DNA from: Acidipila sp.
GTDB taxonomy: Bacteria; Acidobacteriota; Terriglobia; Acidiferrales; UBA7541
Length of the DNA stretch: 35,471 nt
NCBI GenBank assembly: GCA_010365215.1
Contig: JAAFGT010000041.1
Span: 1 to 35,471 of the forward strand
Reading direction: 5' to 3'
Shown: in pieces, positions 6,380 through 15,074 of the stretch
Layout of the letters: every line of letters begins with the position of its first letter
Numbering within the stretch: position 1 is the first letter of the stretch
Notes under the pieces: model-generated
What the model was told of the DNA's origin: nothing
Databases searched by the model: none
The model's input: only the letters and a program-made list of their open reading frames with translations
Made by a program: the position numbers and the translations under genes

Positions 6380-8902
6380 ATGAACAGCAATTCAAGAAAG
6401 AACGGCGAACAAGGCATCGCGCTGGTCACAGCGATGCTCATCCTGCTGCTGCTTAGCGCACTGCTGGCGGCATTCAGCATGCTGGTCATGACCGACCAGG
6501 GCGTCAACGGAATGGACCGCGACCAGTCCGTGGCCTTCTACGCGGCTTACGGCGGCATGGAAAAGATGACTGCCGATCTAGGCGCGTTGTTCAACGCCAA
6601 CTATGCGGCCAGCGCCGCGCAGGTCAACGCCATCACCGCCATTCCACCACCGTTTACCGGCATCAATTATATCGACCCTAGAATCGGCGGAGCCGGCTCG
6701 GGTTACGCGGTTACCTTCCCGGTCGACCCCAACGGTAATCCGCTGGCCAGCAACGGCACCATCAGCAAGGGTCCGTATCAGGGTTTCATCGGGCTGATTA
6801 CTCCGTTCACCATGACGGTTACGGCCAGTTCCCTGACCGGCTCTGAGGTTCGCCTGCGCCGCACACTGGAGACCGTGGCAATTCCGGTATTTCAATTCGG
6901 AATTTTTTCGCAGACCGATCTGAGCTACTTTCCGGGTCCGGTCTTCAATTTCGGCGGCCGCGTGCACACCAACGGCAACCTCTTTTTGGCCAGCGGCGCC
7001 ACGCTGACTCTTTCCGACAAGGTTTCGGCGGTGGGCGAAGTCGTCCGCACCAATCTGTCGAATGGCTGGCTGACCAGCGCAAACTACACGGGCAACGTGG
7101 ACATTACTACGGCCCCCGGAACGCCAGCGGTTCGCACGTTACGGATGAATGAGGGCAGCCTGGTGGGCACGCTCGGATCGGCGGCAAATCCGAATTGGCC
7201 CAACATCTCCTATTCCAACTACAACTCCAACCTGCGAAACGGACTTACCGGCGCCAAACCCTTGAACCTGGCGCTGACGATGTTTGGCGCGAACCCAATC
7301 GAGATGATCAAATTGCCTTTGGCCAATGAAAACGTCAACAATCCGCAGCTTTTTGCGCTGCGCTACTTCACGCAGTCCAGCTTGCGAATTTTGCTGGCGG
7401 ATACGGCGGCGGAGCTGACCGGTTTGCCAACCGCGTGCGCGGCGCCAGTGGCGTTGTCCGGCGTGGTGCCCGGCGCCTTAGCGAGCGTACCTCCCTTCGC
7501 CAAGTCCGGCGGCAATGCGGCCAACGGCGACTGGACGGTGGTTAACACCCCGTTGATCGGAGGATTCATAACCATCGAGATGCAGAATAACGCAGGAAAC
7601 TGCGTGGACGTCACCAAGGAAATTCTGCGGCTGGGCATCGCCGGCCGTAATCTTTCCAATGGCACGCTAAATACCCCAGGCGGCGGCTGCGCCGACCCCA
7701 ATCCGAACGCGGTGATTCGAGTGCAGCGCGTGCAGGACGTTCCGCAGTTTGCCGGCGCTTTGGGATTCTGCGGAGTTAACGGCGGCGTGGTGGATACAGA
7801 CGGCAGAGACTACTGGCCGAACGTGCTCTATGACACGCGCGAGGGCACGCTGCGCGATGCCGCGCCAGCGTTTGCTCCCAATGTAATGTACGCGGGCATC
7901 ATGAGCTATATCGAGCTGGACGTGAACAACCTTGCGCGGTGGTTTACGGGCAACATCGGAGCCAGCGGCCCGAACGCCATCAACCTCACCGGCTACACGG
8001 TTTATTTCTCCGACCGGCGCAACAACGTGGTGGACCCGGTGGTGAACCGCAAGACCGGCGAGTTCGGCTTCGAGGACTTCGTCAATCCCGGCAGCGCTAC
8101 CGGCCAGCCAAACAACAATCTGGATACGGGTGAAGATCTGGACGGGACGGGCAACCTAGTGACCTACGGTCAGGTGCCGTCGCCGCTCTCGCCTTCGATG
8201 TCCAACCAGCTTGCCGCCAACACGCCTGCGGCAAATACAACGGTGTGGAGCGGAATCGACGTTCTGCATGCGCGCGGGAATGCACCGATTTTCTTCCGGC
8301 GTGCATTAAAGATGGTGAACGGCCAGACCATCAACCTGGGCAACTGCAGCGGCGGCACGGTGCCCTGCGGGCTCACCGTGGCGGCGGAGAACCCCGTGTA
8401 CCTGCAGGGCAGCTACAACGCCACCGGCAATTCGTTCAACGGAGCACACGTCGCCACGGCGGTGCTGGCCGACGCGTTTACTCTGCTCTCCGGCGCCTGG
8501 AACGACATCCAGTCGTTCACGTCGCCTTATCTTCAGACCAACCGGAATGCCATCACATCGTGGTATCGCGTAGCGGTAATCGCGGGCAAAGGGATCAGCT
8601 TCCCGCAGCCTGCCGGCACCGCGCAGGACTTCGGAACCGACGGAGGAGTGCACAACTTCCTGCGCTACCTGGAAGACTGGAGCGGCCAGACGCTGAACTA
8701 TCGCGGTTCCATCGTCAGCTTCTACTACAACCGCCAGGCCGTGGGCACGTTCAAGTGCTGCAACACGGTATATAGTCCGCCCACCCGCGGCTACAACTTC
8801 GACGTGGAATTTCTGCAGCCCAGCCTGCTGCCGCCGAAGACGCCGATGTTCCGCGATGTGGACATCACCGGCTTCAGCCAGCTGATCATGCCTAACCAGT
8901 AG
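6380..8902 (+). CDS. Very large PilX-like minor pilin with a long C-terminal region
   Basis: The product is 840 residues. The N-terminus has the PilX pattern: a short polar leader, EQG, then IALVTAMLILLLLSALLAAFSML, and an early helix with DQSVAFYAAYGGMEKM. As usual for PilX, the mature Glu5 is missing. Typical PilX proteins have about 180 residues, so more than 600 residues are extra. This region is Asn/Gly/Thr-rich, predicted beta-rich, and includes FGGRVHTNGNLFL near residue 190 and a C-terminal GYNFDVEFLQPSLLPPKTP segment. No PilY1 gene follows, and a terminator lies directly downstream, so this protein may itself serve as the pilus-tip or adhesive component (inference). The start at 6380 is preceded by AGGAGCGAGG; an ATG at 6365 is an alternative. 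Confidence 0.75.
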   Translation: MNSNSRKNGEQGIALVTAMLILLLLSALLAAFSMLVMTDQGVNGMDRDQSVAFYAAYGGMEKMTADLGALFNANYAASAAQVNAITAIPPPFTGINYIDPRIGGAGSGYAVTFPVDPNGNPLASNGTISKGPYQGFIGLITPFTMTVTASSLTGSEVRLRRTLETVAIPVFQFGIFSQTDLSYFPGPVFNFGGRVHTNGNLFLASGATLTLSDKVSAVGEVVRTNLSNGWLTSANYTGNVDITTAPGTPAVRTLRMNEGSLVGTLGSAANPNWPNISYSNYNSNLRNGLTGAKPLNLALTMFGANPIEMIKLPLANENVNNPQLFALRYFTQSSLRILLADTAAELTGLPTACAAPVALSGVVPGALASVPPFAKSGGNAANGDWTVVNTPLIGGFITIEMQNNAGNCVDVTKEILRLGIAGRNLSNGTLNTPGGGCADPNPNAVIRVQRVQDVPQFAGALGFCGVNGGVVDTDGRDYWPNVLYDTREGTLRDAAPAFAPNVMYAGIMSYIELDVNNLARWFTGNIGASGPNAINLTGYTVYFSDRRNNVVDPVVNRKTGEFGFEDFVNPGSATGQPNNNLDTGEDLDGTGNLVTYGQVPSPLSPSMSNQLAANTPAANTTVWSGIDVLHARGNAPIFFRRALKMVNGQTINLGNCSGGTVPCGLTVAAENPVYLQGSYNATGNSFNGAHVATAVLADAFTLLSGAWNDIQSFTSPYLQTNRNAITSWYRVAVIAGKGISFPQPAGTAQDFGTDGGVHNFLRYLEDWSGQTLNYRGSIVSFYYNRQAVGTFKCCNTVYSPPTRGYNFDVEFLQPSLLPPKTPMFRDVDITGFSQLIMPNQ

Positions 8903-8951
8903 AACGCCGATCAGCGGAACGGCCAGACGGATGCAGTCGAAACGCAAACGC

Positions 8952-8987
8952 GAACGGCTCCCGGAAACAAGGGAGCCGTTCTTTTTT
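8952..8987 (+). terminator. Rho-independent terminator of the pilin operon
   Basis: GAACGGCTCCC (8952-8962) and GGGAGCCGTTC (8971-8981) make a perfect 11-bp stem with an 8-base loop. Six T residues (8982-8987) follow immediately. It lies 49 bases after the stop of the PilX-like gene. Confidence 0.95.
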
Positions 8988-9129
8988 CATGGCGCTGATT
9001 TCTTGCAAAATTCCCGGGGGGAACAGGGACGGTCTCATTGCTGATTGCGGCCCTAGTCCATGAACCGGCATCTAATTTTTGAAGGACCCACTGTTTCTAC
9101 ACCCCGCCTGGGGATAGGATAGAGCCATT

Positions 9130-9714
9130 ATGAAAAAGACGATGCCCGTTCCACGAAGCGGAGTTCTAGCGTTCTTGCTCGGAGCCGTGCTGTGGTCGGG
9201 CGCGGTTGCGGCCGCACAGGCTCCTCCGGCGCGCAGGCCGACGCGCGCGAAGAAAGTATGGACGGAGGATGACCTGACGGCCCTGCGGACGCCGGCGGAT
9301 CGTTACGAACGCCGGCAAGCGCAGAAAGCCGAGGCCGAACGCATGTTGCGCGAAGCCGAAGAGGCCTCGCGCAAAGATGCGGCTGCGCGTGCGCAACCCG
9401 CTGACGCGCTCGGTACCGCCACCACGCCGGAAGTCGTGAAGCCGGATGCCGTGGCACCCGCGACACCTTCGGCGGACTCCATTCCCGCTCGACTTGAAGA
9501 TGTGCAAAAACGAATCGAGGTAGTCCGCAAGCAGGTGGCCGACCTGGAACTGGAGGCGCGCAAACGCCTGGACGACTTGAACACGGCGCGCGAAGACCAG
9601 AAAGCCGCAGCGTCCACGCGCAACGCCGATGCGAATGCCCGGCTGGATAAGGCGCGCGTCGAACTGCAACTGCTCGAAGCCAGACTGCAGGAGCTGAAGC
9701 CCGCGGGGAATTAA
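9130..9714 (+). CDS. Secreted coiled-coil protein of unknown function
   Basis: The product is 194 residues, not recognised. Residues 1-30 form a signal peptide (MKKTMPVPRSGVLAFLLGAV, cleavage near AAAQA). The mature part opens with KKVWTEDDLTALRTP, then a charged Arg/Glu/Ala-rich helix (about 55-90), an Ala/Pro/Thr-rich spacer (about 90-115), and a second long heptad-like helix (about 118-190) ending in LLEARLQELKPAGN. This layout suggests a periplasmic rod-like or scaffolding protein. It stands alone: a terminator lies upstream and the matrixin operon converges on it from the right, with 54 bases between the stops. The function is unknown. Confidence 0.7.
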   Translation: MKKTMPVPRSGVLAFLLGAVLWSGAVAAAQAPPARRPTRAKKVWTEDDLTALRTPADRYERRQAQKAEAERMLREAEEASRKDAAARAQPADALGTATTPEVVKPDAVAPATPSADSIPARLEDVQKRIEVVRKQVADLELEARKRLDDLNTAREDQKAAASTRNADANARLDKARVELQLLEARLQELKPAGN

Positions 9715-9768
9715 CACAGCTCGCAGAGGTTGAGGCGGGATCGGAAGAGCCGGCCCCTCTTAAAGCTT

Positions 9769-11010
9769 TTACGGCCTTACCTTTGTCGTAAAATTCGTAT
9801 TGAGCGCCGGTGGAAAGCAGTTATTCGCAGTGCCCGCGCGGCAGGGCTCGGTATTGAGCGGCTCGGCCACCTCGGCAGGCGGCACCGGCCCATTGAGCGG
9901 CTCGACGTAAATCTTATAGCGATGCCCGAGCGGCAGCCCGCCAATCTCATAACTTCCGTCAAAGATGGAAATCTGCATCAACGCGTCGCAGGAATATCCG
10001 CCCAATGTTCCGGCTATCGTCTGTCCTGAGTCCGCATCCACGGCTACGACGTGCGTGCCGTAGTAGCCGGTGACCGCGTGACCCGCGGAGGTGGCGGGGA
10101 AACTTTGCAGCGAGAGCGGATTGACGGGAAGAATACGCCCGCGAATCACACCGAAAGTCACTCCACCGGGATACAGCACGCGCAGGCCGGCACGGTCGTC
10201 ATCGCCGAGCGGAGCATCGGGCGCGCCATTGCTGGGGCGGCTGCCGGTGAAGCTGCCCACGGGTGGCGCGAAGGGATACATCATTGCGCCTACCACCAGC
10301 GAATGGCTGAAGCCGAAAAAGTGCCCGAGCTCGTGAATGAGAATGGACTCCAGGTCATAAGCCCCGGGATTGCCGGCGAGCACTGTGGGGGTGGCGAAAG
10401 TATTTTTTGGGTCGGGATTGACCAGCAGGTCGGCGTCGAGGATCTCTCCGACAAAACTTGCCGTTTTGGCCCCGGCTTGCTGGCCTACCACGTCCGCGGC
10501 AAGCACCTGTGTGAATGCCAGCACTCCGGTGGCGAAGGCCGCGGGCTGCGTAAAGCATATGGAATTGACGCCATCGCCGGAGCTGCAGCTGCCGCCGCCG
10601 GTCACTTGCGTGAGCGGCCCGAGCGAACCCACCGCCAGGGCGGTTCCTTGCACGTGCGTCCACACGCTGAACGATTCCTGGATGACGCCGTCCACTTCAC
10701 TCACGCCTGCGCCTAAGGTGATGATGTTGTTGCCAAGCGTGGTATCCCACCGCCGGTCAATTGTGCCCGCGGAGACCACGTCGAAATGATTCGGCATGGG
10801 GCAGAACGGCACACCATTATTCCTCGGGTCGGGAGCGGCGATGGTGCGATGGAGAACATATCCCGATGCGGTGAAAGGGCTCAGGCCTGGCGTCAGACAG
10901 ATCGCCAGCACCACAGCCGCGAATTGTTTTGTAACCGTGCGTAGGTTCACGACGCATATGTTTACTGCTCGTTTGTTTACTGCTCGCGTGTTCATTGCTC
11001 GTTTGTTCAC
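9769..11010 (-). CDS. Exported matrixin-family zinc metalloprotease
   Basis: The product is 413 residues. The metzincin zinc motif HELGHFFGFSHS occurs at residues 226-237 (His226, Glu227, His230, His236), followed by the Met-turn AMMYPF at 242-247. This identifies an M10-type (matrixin) endopeptidase. The region after about residue 285 resembles an appended beta-rich domain. The N-terminus is odd: five tandem five-residue units precede the hydrophobic signal segment (FAAVVLAICLTPGLSPF, about 30-46). The GTG start at 11010 follows GGGGAGG eight bases upstream and overlaps the stop of the preceding gene by four bases, so translation is probably coupled. It is the last gene of a three-gene exported operon. 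Substrates are unknown. Confidence 0.85.
   Translation of the reverse strand: MNKRAMNTRAVNKRAVNICVVNLRTVTKQFAAVVLAICLTPGLSPFTASGYVLHRTIAAPDPRNNGVPFCPMPNHFDVVSAGTIDRRWDTTLGNNIITLGAGVSEVDGVIQESFSVWTHVQGTALAVGSLGPLTQVTGGGSCSSGDGVNSICFTQPAAFATGVLAFTQVLAADVVGQQAGAKTASFVGEILDADLLVNPDPKNTFATPTVLAGNPGAYDLESILIHELGHFFGFSHSLVVGAMMYPFAPPVGSFTGSRPSNGAPDAPLGDDDRAGLRVLYPGGVTFGVIRGRILPVNPLSLQSFPATSAGHAVTGYYGTHVVAVDADSGQTIAGTLGGYSCDALMQISIFDGSYEIGGLPLGHRYKIYVEPLNGPVPPAEVAEPLNTEPCRAGTANNCFPPALNTNFTTKVRP
10936..11010 (-). repeat. Five 15-bp tandem repeats forming the start of the matrixin gene
   Basis: Reading the minus strand from 11010, five consecutive 15-base units begin GTGAAC, ATGAAC, GTAAAC, GTAAAC and GTGAAC. 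The first three are nearly identical and the last two diverged. They encode MNKRA, MNTRA, VNKRA, VNICV and VNLRT. Units 1 and 2 start with usable initiation codons (unit 5 also begins with GTG), so the exact translation start could vary between them. Confidence 0.85.
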
Positions 11011-11642
11011 GAGGGGTTCCTCCCCGCGCCGGCCGAGGCCCGCAGCACGCGCTGATGAAGTTCCGCCACAGGAATTCGCCGCAAGCCCCCGGCGCGAACC
11101 GCCCGCGTGGCGGGTTCAAAGACGCGCAGGCCGCTGGTGTCCTGAACGGCGATTTCTTCGTGAGTGTGGCGATCGCGGCGAACGCGGAAAGTGCCCTGGG
11201 CCCAACTGGTGACGGTCAACTCGCCCATTGCGGAGGGCGTTGCTGACGGCGCGGCGGATGGCTCGAGAAAGAGCACTACTTCCTCACCGGGGTGAAACTG
11301 CGGAACGCCATCCACCAACACGGTGCCGCGGCGATCGCGCCCGCCCACCAACCTCACCGTGATCGTCCGTGGCGCAGCGGTCCGCAGCGCGGTGCTTTTC
11401 CAAAGTTCGAGCACATCAAAAGTCGTCAGCGTCCACAGGTGGCCATCTTCCCAGCGAGTCGTGTTGGCGCGGCAGCGCGCACGGGCTACCACTTGCGCGG
11501 AGTGCGTAAGGTCCACCACGTCCATGTGCACGAGCGTGGTGCCGCGGGCGCCAGGAGCCGCGACGAGCAGGAGAAGAATGAAGATTGGCGCGCGCGTCTT
11601 CAATTGAAAATTCGATTGAAAGAACGAACCGGGCTTTAACAT
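11007..11642 (-). CDS. Small exported protein of unknown function, partner of matrixin
   Basis: The product is 211 residues. A basic N-terminus and a hydrophobic core (PIFILLLLVAAPGARG) indicate a Sec signal cleaved near residue 35. The mature part is beta-rich with VVARARCRANTTRWEDGHLW, ITVRLVGGRDRRGTVLVDGV and FHPGEEVVLFLEPS segments. This overall pattern is one I associate with conserved proteins beside matrixins in Acidobacteria, from general knowledge and not checked. The function is unknown; an inhibitor, chaperone or substrate-binding partner of the protease is possible. Strong GGAGGTG lies eight bases before the ATG. The gene starts two bases after the lipoprotein stop and overlaps the matrixin start by four bases. 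Confidence 0.7.
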   Translation of the reverse strand: MLKPGSFFQSNFQLKTRAPIFILLLLVAAPGARGTTLVHMDVVDLTHSAQVVARARCRANTTRWEDGHLWTLTTFDVLELWKSTALRTAAPRTITVRLVGGRDRRGTVLVDGVPQFHPGEEVVLFLEPSAAPSATPSAMGELTVTSWAQGTFRVRRDRHTHEEIAVQDTSGLRVFEPATRAVRAGGLRRIPVAELHQRVLRASAGAGRNPS

Positions 11643-11644
11643 TT

Positions 11645-14266
11645 TTATTTCACCTCCAGGCTGCCGGTCAGCACGGCTTTCTGGCTGTTGACGCCGATTA
11701 CGAACACGCTGCGCAAGCCGGGTTGGGCGTTGGCCGGCACCGTCATGGTGAAGCCCAAAATGATGCTTCCCAGGCTGACATTCAGATTTGCCGCGGAAAC
11801 GTCGGGGACGAGCGGCTGAGAAAAATCCACTGCGTTGGCGGCACTCAGATTGGTTCCTACCAGGCAGAGCGAGAAAGTCATGGTGCCGGTAATTGGTCGC
11901 GTGACAGCCACAACGTTGGGACCAACCTGGCAAGCATTCCCCACGACGTCGAACAGCCCAATCCTCTGCAGCGTCAGCGCCACCACGGAGGGATCTCCCG
12001 CCGTAGGCGGTTCCACGACAACAATATCTTTGCCCGTAGCCACGGGATTCCCTGCGGTCAGGGAAATAATGTCTTCGGTAGTGTCCGGCGCGACCACCAC
12101 CAGATTCACCGCATTGCTGCCCACGGGCGGGGGGCCGGGATTCTGCATGGTCACCGCGACCATGCCCGCCGATGCCACGTCTTGTGGATTGACTGTCACA
12201 TCGCACTCCGTCGTGTTCGGGCAGTTCGTGCTCTTGGGGATTCCCGCGAGCATTACCGTAGAGCCCACGCCAGAGCCGCCCGCGAGGAATTGCACTCCCT
12301 CCACACGCATCGGGAATGGCTGGGTGACGCTGGTGCTTACGCTTGCAGGAAGAAGCAGGAAGATGAAAGGCCCGGAGCCAACGGTGACAGCAGCGGCCTG
12401 AGAAATACTCGCTCCCAGCTCGCTAGTGGCGCGAACCATAACCGTATTGACCGGCGCTGGCGGAATCGATGGCGCGCGGTATTCCATGGGGCCGGAGATA
12501 GCGCCAGCAGGCGCCTGGCAGGGACTACTGCCGGGAAGGCAGATGACGCCAAGGTTCACAGCGCCATTGATGAAACCGTTCACGTCCCAGATGACGTTCT
12601 GATCGGCAGTTCCCATGACCGTCGCCAAAAAAGTCTGCGTGCCGGTAGGAGGAATGGTGGCGCTGGAAGGGCTGAGGCTTAACGCAAGCCGGGAGAGGAT
12701 GGTGAGACTAGCGCTGGCAAACTGCGTGGGGTCTGCGACGCTCGTGGCTTGCACGGAGACGATGGGCGAAGACGGCACAGAGGCAGGAGCGAGGTAGTCC
12801 ACGCTGCCCGGTGCCACGCTCAACGAAGGCGGCACGCAGGGGCTGATTCCGGTTACGCAGATTTGTCCAAAAATCGCGTTCCCGTTGGGAACACCGTTCA
12901 CCGTCCAAGAGATGTTGGGATTCGAGGTGCCGGTCACCGCGGCGGTAAATGTTTGAACGGTTCCGGTAGTCCGCGAAGCCGTGAGAGGCGTCACCCGCAC
13001 GGAAATATTGCTGGTTAGCTGCACGGCCACAGAAGCGGATAAGGTCATGTTCGAAACGCTTTTCGCGGTCACCGTCACCATTCGCCCCGCAACCATATTC
13101 ACTGGCGCGGCGTAGAGACCGTTCGAAGCGGCATTGGAAATCGTGCCTACCGTGGCCGGATCGCCACCGGAAATGCCATTCACGGACCACAGCACGGATG
13201 TATTGGCCAAGCCGCTGACCACAGCAGTGAACTGCCGGGTCTGTTCGAGCGCCACGGAAGCATTGGTTGGGGTGACGACAACTGCCGGCTGCGTGACCAC
13301 GCTGGTGAGTGCGCTGGCGCTTTTACTGGGGTCGGCCACGCTGGTGGCGGTCACAGTAATGCTATTGGGCTGCGGAGCCGCGGCTGGCGCGGTGAACACA
13401 CCGGCGCTAGTAATCATTCCGCAGGGATTGCCTGAGCCGGCGCAGCCCACTCCGCCGATGGTCCAGGTCATTTGTGTATTCGGATTTGAGCCCGGTAGCG
13501 GCATAAGCGTGGCTACAAATTGGGCGGTGGCCGCGGGGTTCAGGCTTGCGGGGCCGCTCACGGAAAGGGTGAAGTGGCTGGTGATGACGACAGCCGCCAA
13601 GCCGGTTTTAGACGAGTCGGCGTCGCTGGTTGCGGTGACCGTCGCAGTTGGCGATGCCGGCAAAATTCCCGGCGCGGTATAGACCGTGGAAGTCGCACCG
13701 CTGGTCACTGTTCCGCACGCCGCTCCTGTGCAGCTTGTTCCCGTGACCGCCCAAGTGACGGTGGGTAAAGGGCTGCCCGAACCGGTGACCACCGCTGCAA
13801 AGTTCTGCACGGCGCCTAGTTCGACGCTGGCTGTCGCGGGCTGCACGACGACAGTGACGTCGCTGATTACGGTGACCCGGGCGTTGCCGTCGCGGATCGG
13901 GTCGGCATGGCTTGCCGCAGTGACCGTCACCACGGCAGGCGAATGGATGATCGGGGGAGCCGTGTAAACGCCGCTCGCGTCGATCGTGCCGGTCGCCGAT
14001 GCGCCTCCGGTGACGCCATTCACTTTCCAAGTCACGCCGGTGTCGCTGGAGCCGCTTACAGTGGCATGGAAGGTCTGCGTGCCACCTAAGGGCACCGTTG
14101 CAGCCATTGGGGTCACGCTGACGGTTATTGTCGGTGGTGGTGGTGGAGGAGGGGGTCCGCTGCCACCTCCACCGCCGCAACCACTCAGCAGCACCACTGC
14201 AACGAATGCGGTAAGTCTTTGCGCGAGATGGGAAGTGCGGCGCGGTTTTTTGCTGTTGTTCAGCAT
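11645..14266 (-). CDS. Large lipoprotein with about six tandem Ig-like repeats
   Basis: The product is 873 residues. A basic N-terminus and VAVVLLSGC lipobox (lipidated Cys30) are followed by five Gly and a run of eight Pro, a flexible spacer. Six tandem Ig-like (bacterial Ig/invasin-like) domains of about 90-110 residues follow, recognisable by V.P..A.V..G..Q.F.A.V.G and .V.W.VNG signatures and ends such as VTVTA.S.ADP. Two more divergent beta domains complete the C-terminus (about residues 620-873). Such proteins project adhesive or ligand-binding domains from the outer membrane. It heads a tight operon with a small exported protein and a matrixin. The ATG at 14266 has a weak ribosome binding site; an in-frame GTG at 14284 is an alternative. 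Confidence 0.85.
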   Translation of the reverse strand: MLNNSKKPRRTSHLAQRLTAFVAVVLLSGCGGGGGSGPPPPPPPPTITVSVTPMAATVPLGGTQTFHATVSGSSDTGVTWKVNGVTGGASATGTIDASGVYTAPPIIHSPAVVTVTAASHADPIRDGNARVTVISDVTVVVQPATASVELGAVQNFAAVVTGSGSPLPTVTWAVTGTSCTGAACGTVTSGATSTVYTAPGILPASPTATVTATSDADSSKTGLAAVVITSHFTLSVSGPASLNPAATAQFVATLMPLPGSNPNTQMTWTIGGVGCAGSGNPCGMITSAGVFTAPAAAPQPNSITVTATSVADPSKSASALTSVVTQPAVVVTPTNASVALEQTRQFTAVVSGLANTSVLWSVNGISGGDPATVGTISNAASNGLYAAPVNMVAGRMVTVTAKSVSNMTLSASVAVQLTSNISVRVTPLTASRTTGTVQTFTAAVTGTSNPNISWTVNGVPNGNAIFGQICVTGISPCVPPSLSVAPGSVDYLAPASVPSSPIVSVQATSVADPTQFASASLTILSRLALSLSPSSATIPPTGTQTFLATVMGTADQNVIWDVNGFINGAVNLGVICLPGSSPCQAPAGAISGPMEYRAPSIPPAPVNTVMVRATSELGASISQAAAVTVGSGPFIFLLLPASVSTSVTQPFPMRVEGVQFLAGGSGVGSTVMLAGIPKSTNCPNTTECDVTVNPQDVASAGMVAVTMQNPGPPPVGSNAVNLVVVAPDTTEDIISLTAGNPVATGKDIVVVEPPTAGDPSVVALTLQRIGLFDVVGNACQVGPNVVAVTRPITGTMTFSLCLVGTNLSAANAVDFSQPLVPDVSAANLNVSLGSIILGFTMTVPANAQPGLRSVFVIGVNSQKAVLTGSLEVK

Positions 14267-14507
14267 CCCAAAGCGCTCAATCACTTTGCGGAAACCCGTT
14301 CGAACACACTATCGGCTGCAAAACCTCTTGTGGGGTTCCAAGTTGGAGTAAGTATGCACCCAGTACTTAAGAGATTTATTAGAATACTCTAATCTACCTG
14401 GGCGGACCTTCCCCTGGCGCACCGGCGGCGCGTCTGAGGCGGGCCCGCTGCCAAGCGGCGATCTGCCATGGTTGACAAAATTCCGGCAGAAGGAAAATAA
14501 TGCGGTG
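14267..14507. promoter_or_regulatory. Divergent promoter region with AT-rich core
   Basis: This spacer separates the minus-strand Ig-lipoprotein operon from the plus-strand gene at 14508. A distinctly AT-rich stretch at about 14361-14393 stands out from GC-rich surroundings. It contains an inverted repeat, TTAGA at 14379-14383 and TCTAA at 14388-14392. Promoters for both directions are expected here, but no convincing -35/-10 pair could be chosen. Confidence 0.3.
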
Positions 14508-14873
14508 ATGACCAAACCGGAAGTAGCGCGAAGGGTGAAGAGCTATTCGGCGGCAGCCGGGTACACCTACCAGTACGTGTTCGAGGAAGTGCGCAAAGCG
14601 CGACACGGGTTCAGTTCTGGTAATGAATATGTCTACCGCGTTTCGGCTGACCGGAAGACCTCATTTCCGGTGGCCATTTTCATTCGCCAGGATGCGGTGC
14701 GCGCCTGGGACAAGAAAAGCGGCCGAAAGCTGAATGGCACCGAAGAATATGCTGTCGCGAAGATGCGGCTGTTTCAGGCTCTGGATGAAGTGGATGATTT
14801 CCCAACGCAGCGTCCGGAGCTGATCGTGGACGAATCGAATCTTCAGGAACTGCTCGGCCGCCTCGATCTTTAA
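14508..14873 (+). CDS. Small cytosolic protein of unknown function
   Basis: The product is 121 residues and is not recognised. It has no signal peptide or membrane segment. The N-terminus MTKPEVARRVKSYSAAAGYT is followed by a likely helix (YQYVFEEVRKARH) and a strand-rich middle (NEYVYRVSADR, FPVAIFIRQDAVRAWD), then an acidic C-terminal helix (NLQELLGRLDL). Composition and codon use are those of a normal expressed gene. The start is uncertain: the ATG at 14508 gives a plausible N-terminus but the Shine-Dalgarno sequence is distant (AAGGA at 14490-14494), and a TTG at 14472 would add 12 residues. It is divergent from the Ig-lipoprotein operon. Confidence 0.6.
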   Translation: MTKPEVARRVKSYSAAAGYTYQYVFEEVRKARHGFSSGNEYVYRVSADRKTSFPVAIFIRQDAVRAWDKKSGRKLNGTEEYAVAKMRLFQALDEVDDFPTQRPELIVDESNLQELLGRLDL

Positions 14874-15074
14874 GCATTAACGGGAGCGCCGCTGAGGGGC
14901 GGAAGTGCCCACAGCCGGCAGCCCAGCTTCCCTCCGCGGGCACGATTTTTACCACTCTACGACACATTTTTTCATACTGTAAATTCCCATTGTCGATTGG
15001 CAAAATGCCGTATGCGCGCCGCCGGTGAAATGTGTTCCTATCTCGTCGGGTGTTTCAGAGAGGAAGAGCAGGCC
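14874..15074. other. Intergenic spacer before the TonB-like operon
   Basis: GTGCCC (14905-14910) can pair with GGGCAC (14938-14943), followed by GATTTTT, which could be a weak terminator of the upstream gene. The loop is long, so this is uncertain. The AT-richer stretch 14945-14995 is where a promoter for the downstream set would be expected, but no clear hexamers were found. Confidence 0.25.

Noticed and set aside
5185-6507. 440-residue minus-strand reading frame opposite the PilW-like gene
   Set aside because: It is low-complexity Arg/His-rich and antisense to a clear prepilin with a canonical cleavage site.
9745-9761. AAGAG/CTCTT stem between the convergent genes at 9714 and 9769
   Set aside because: Only five base pairs with no convincing T-tract; too weak to call a terminator.
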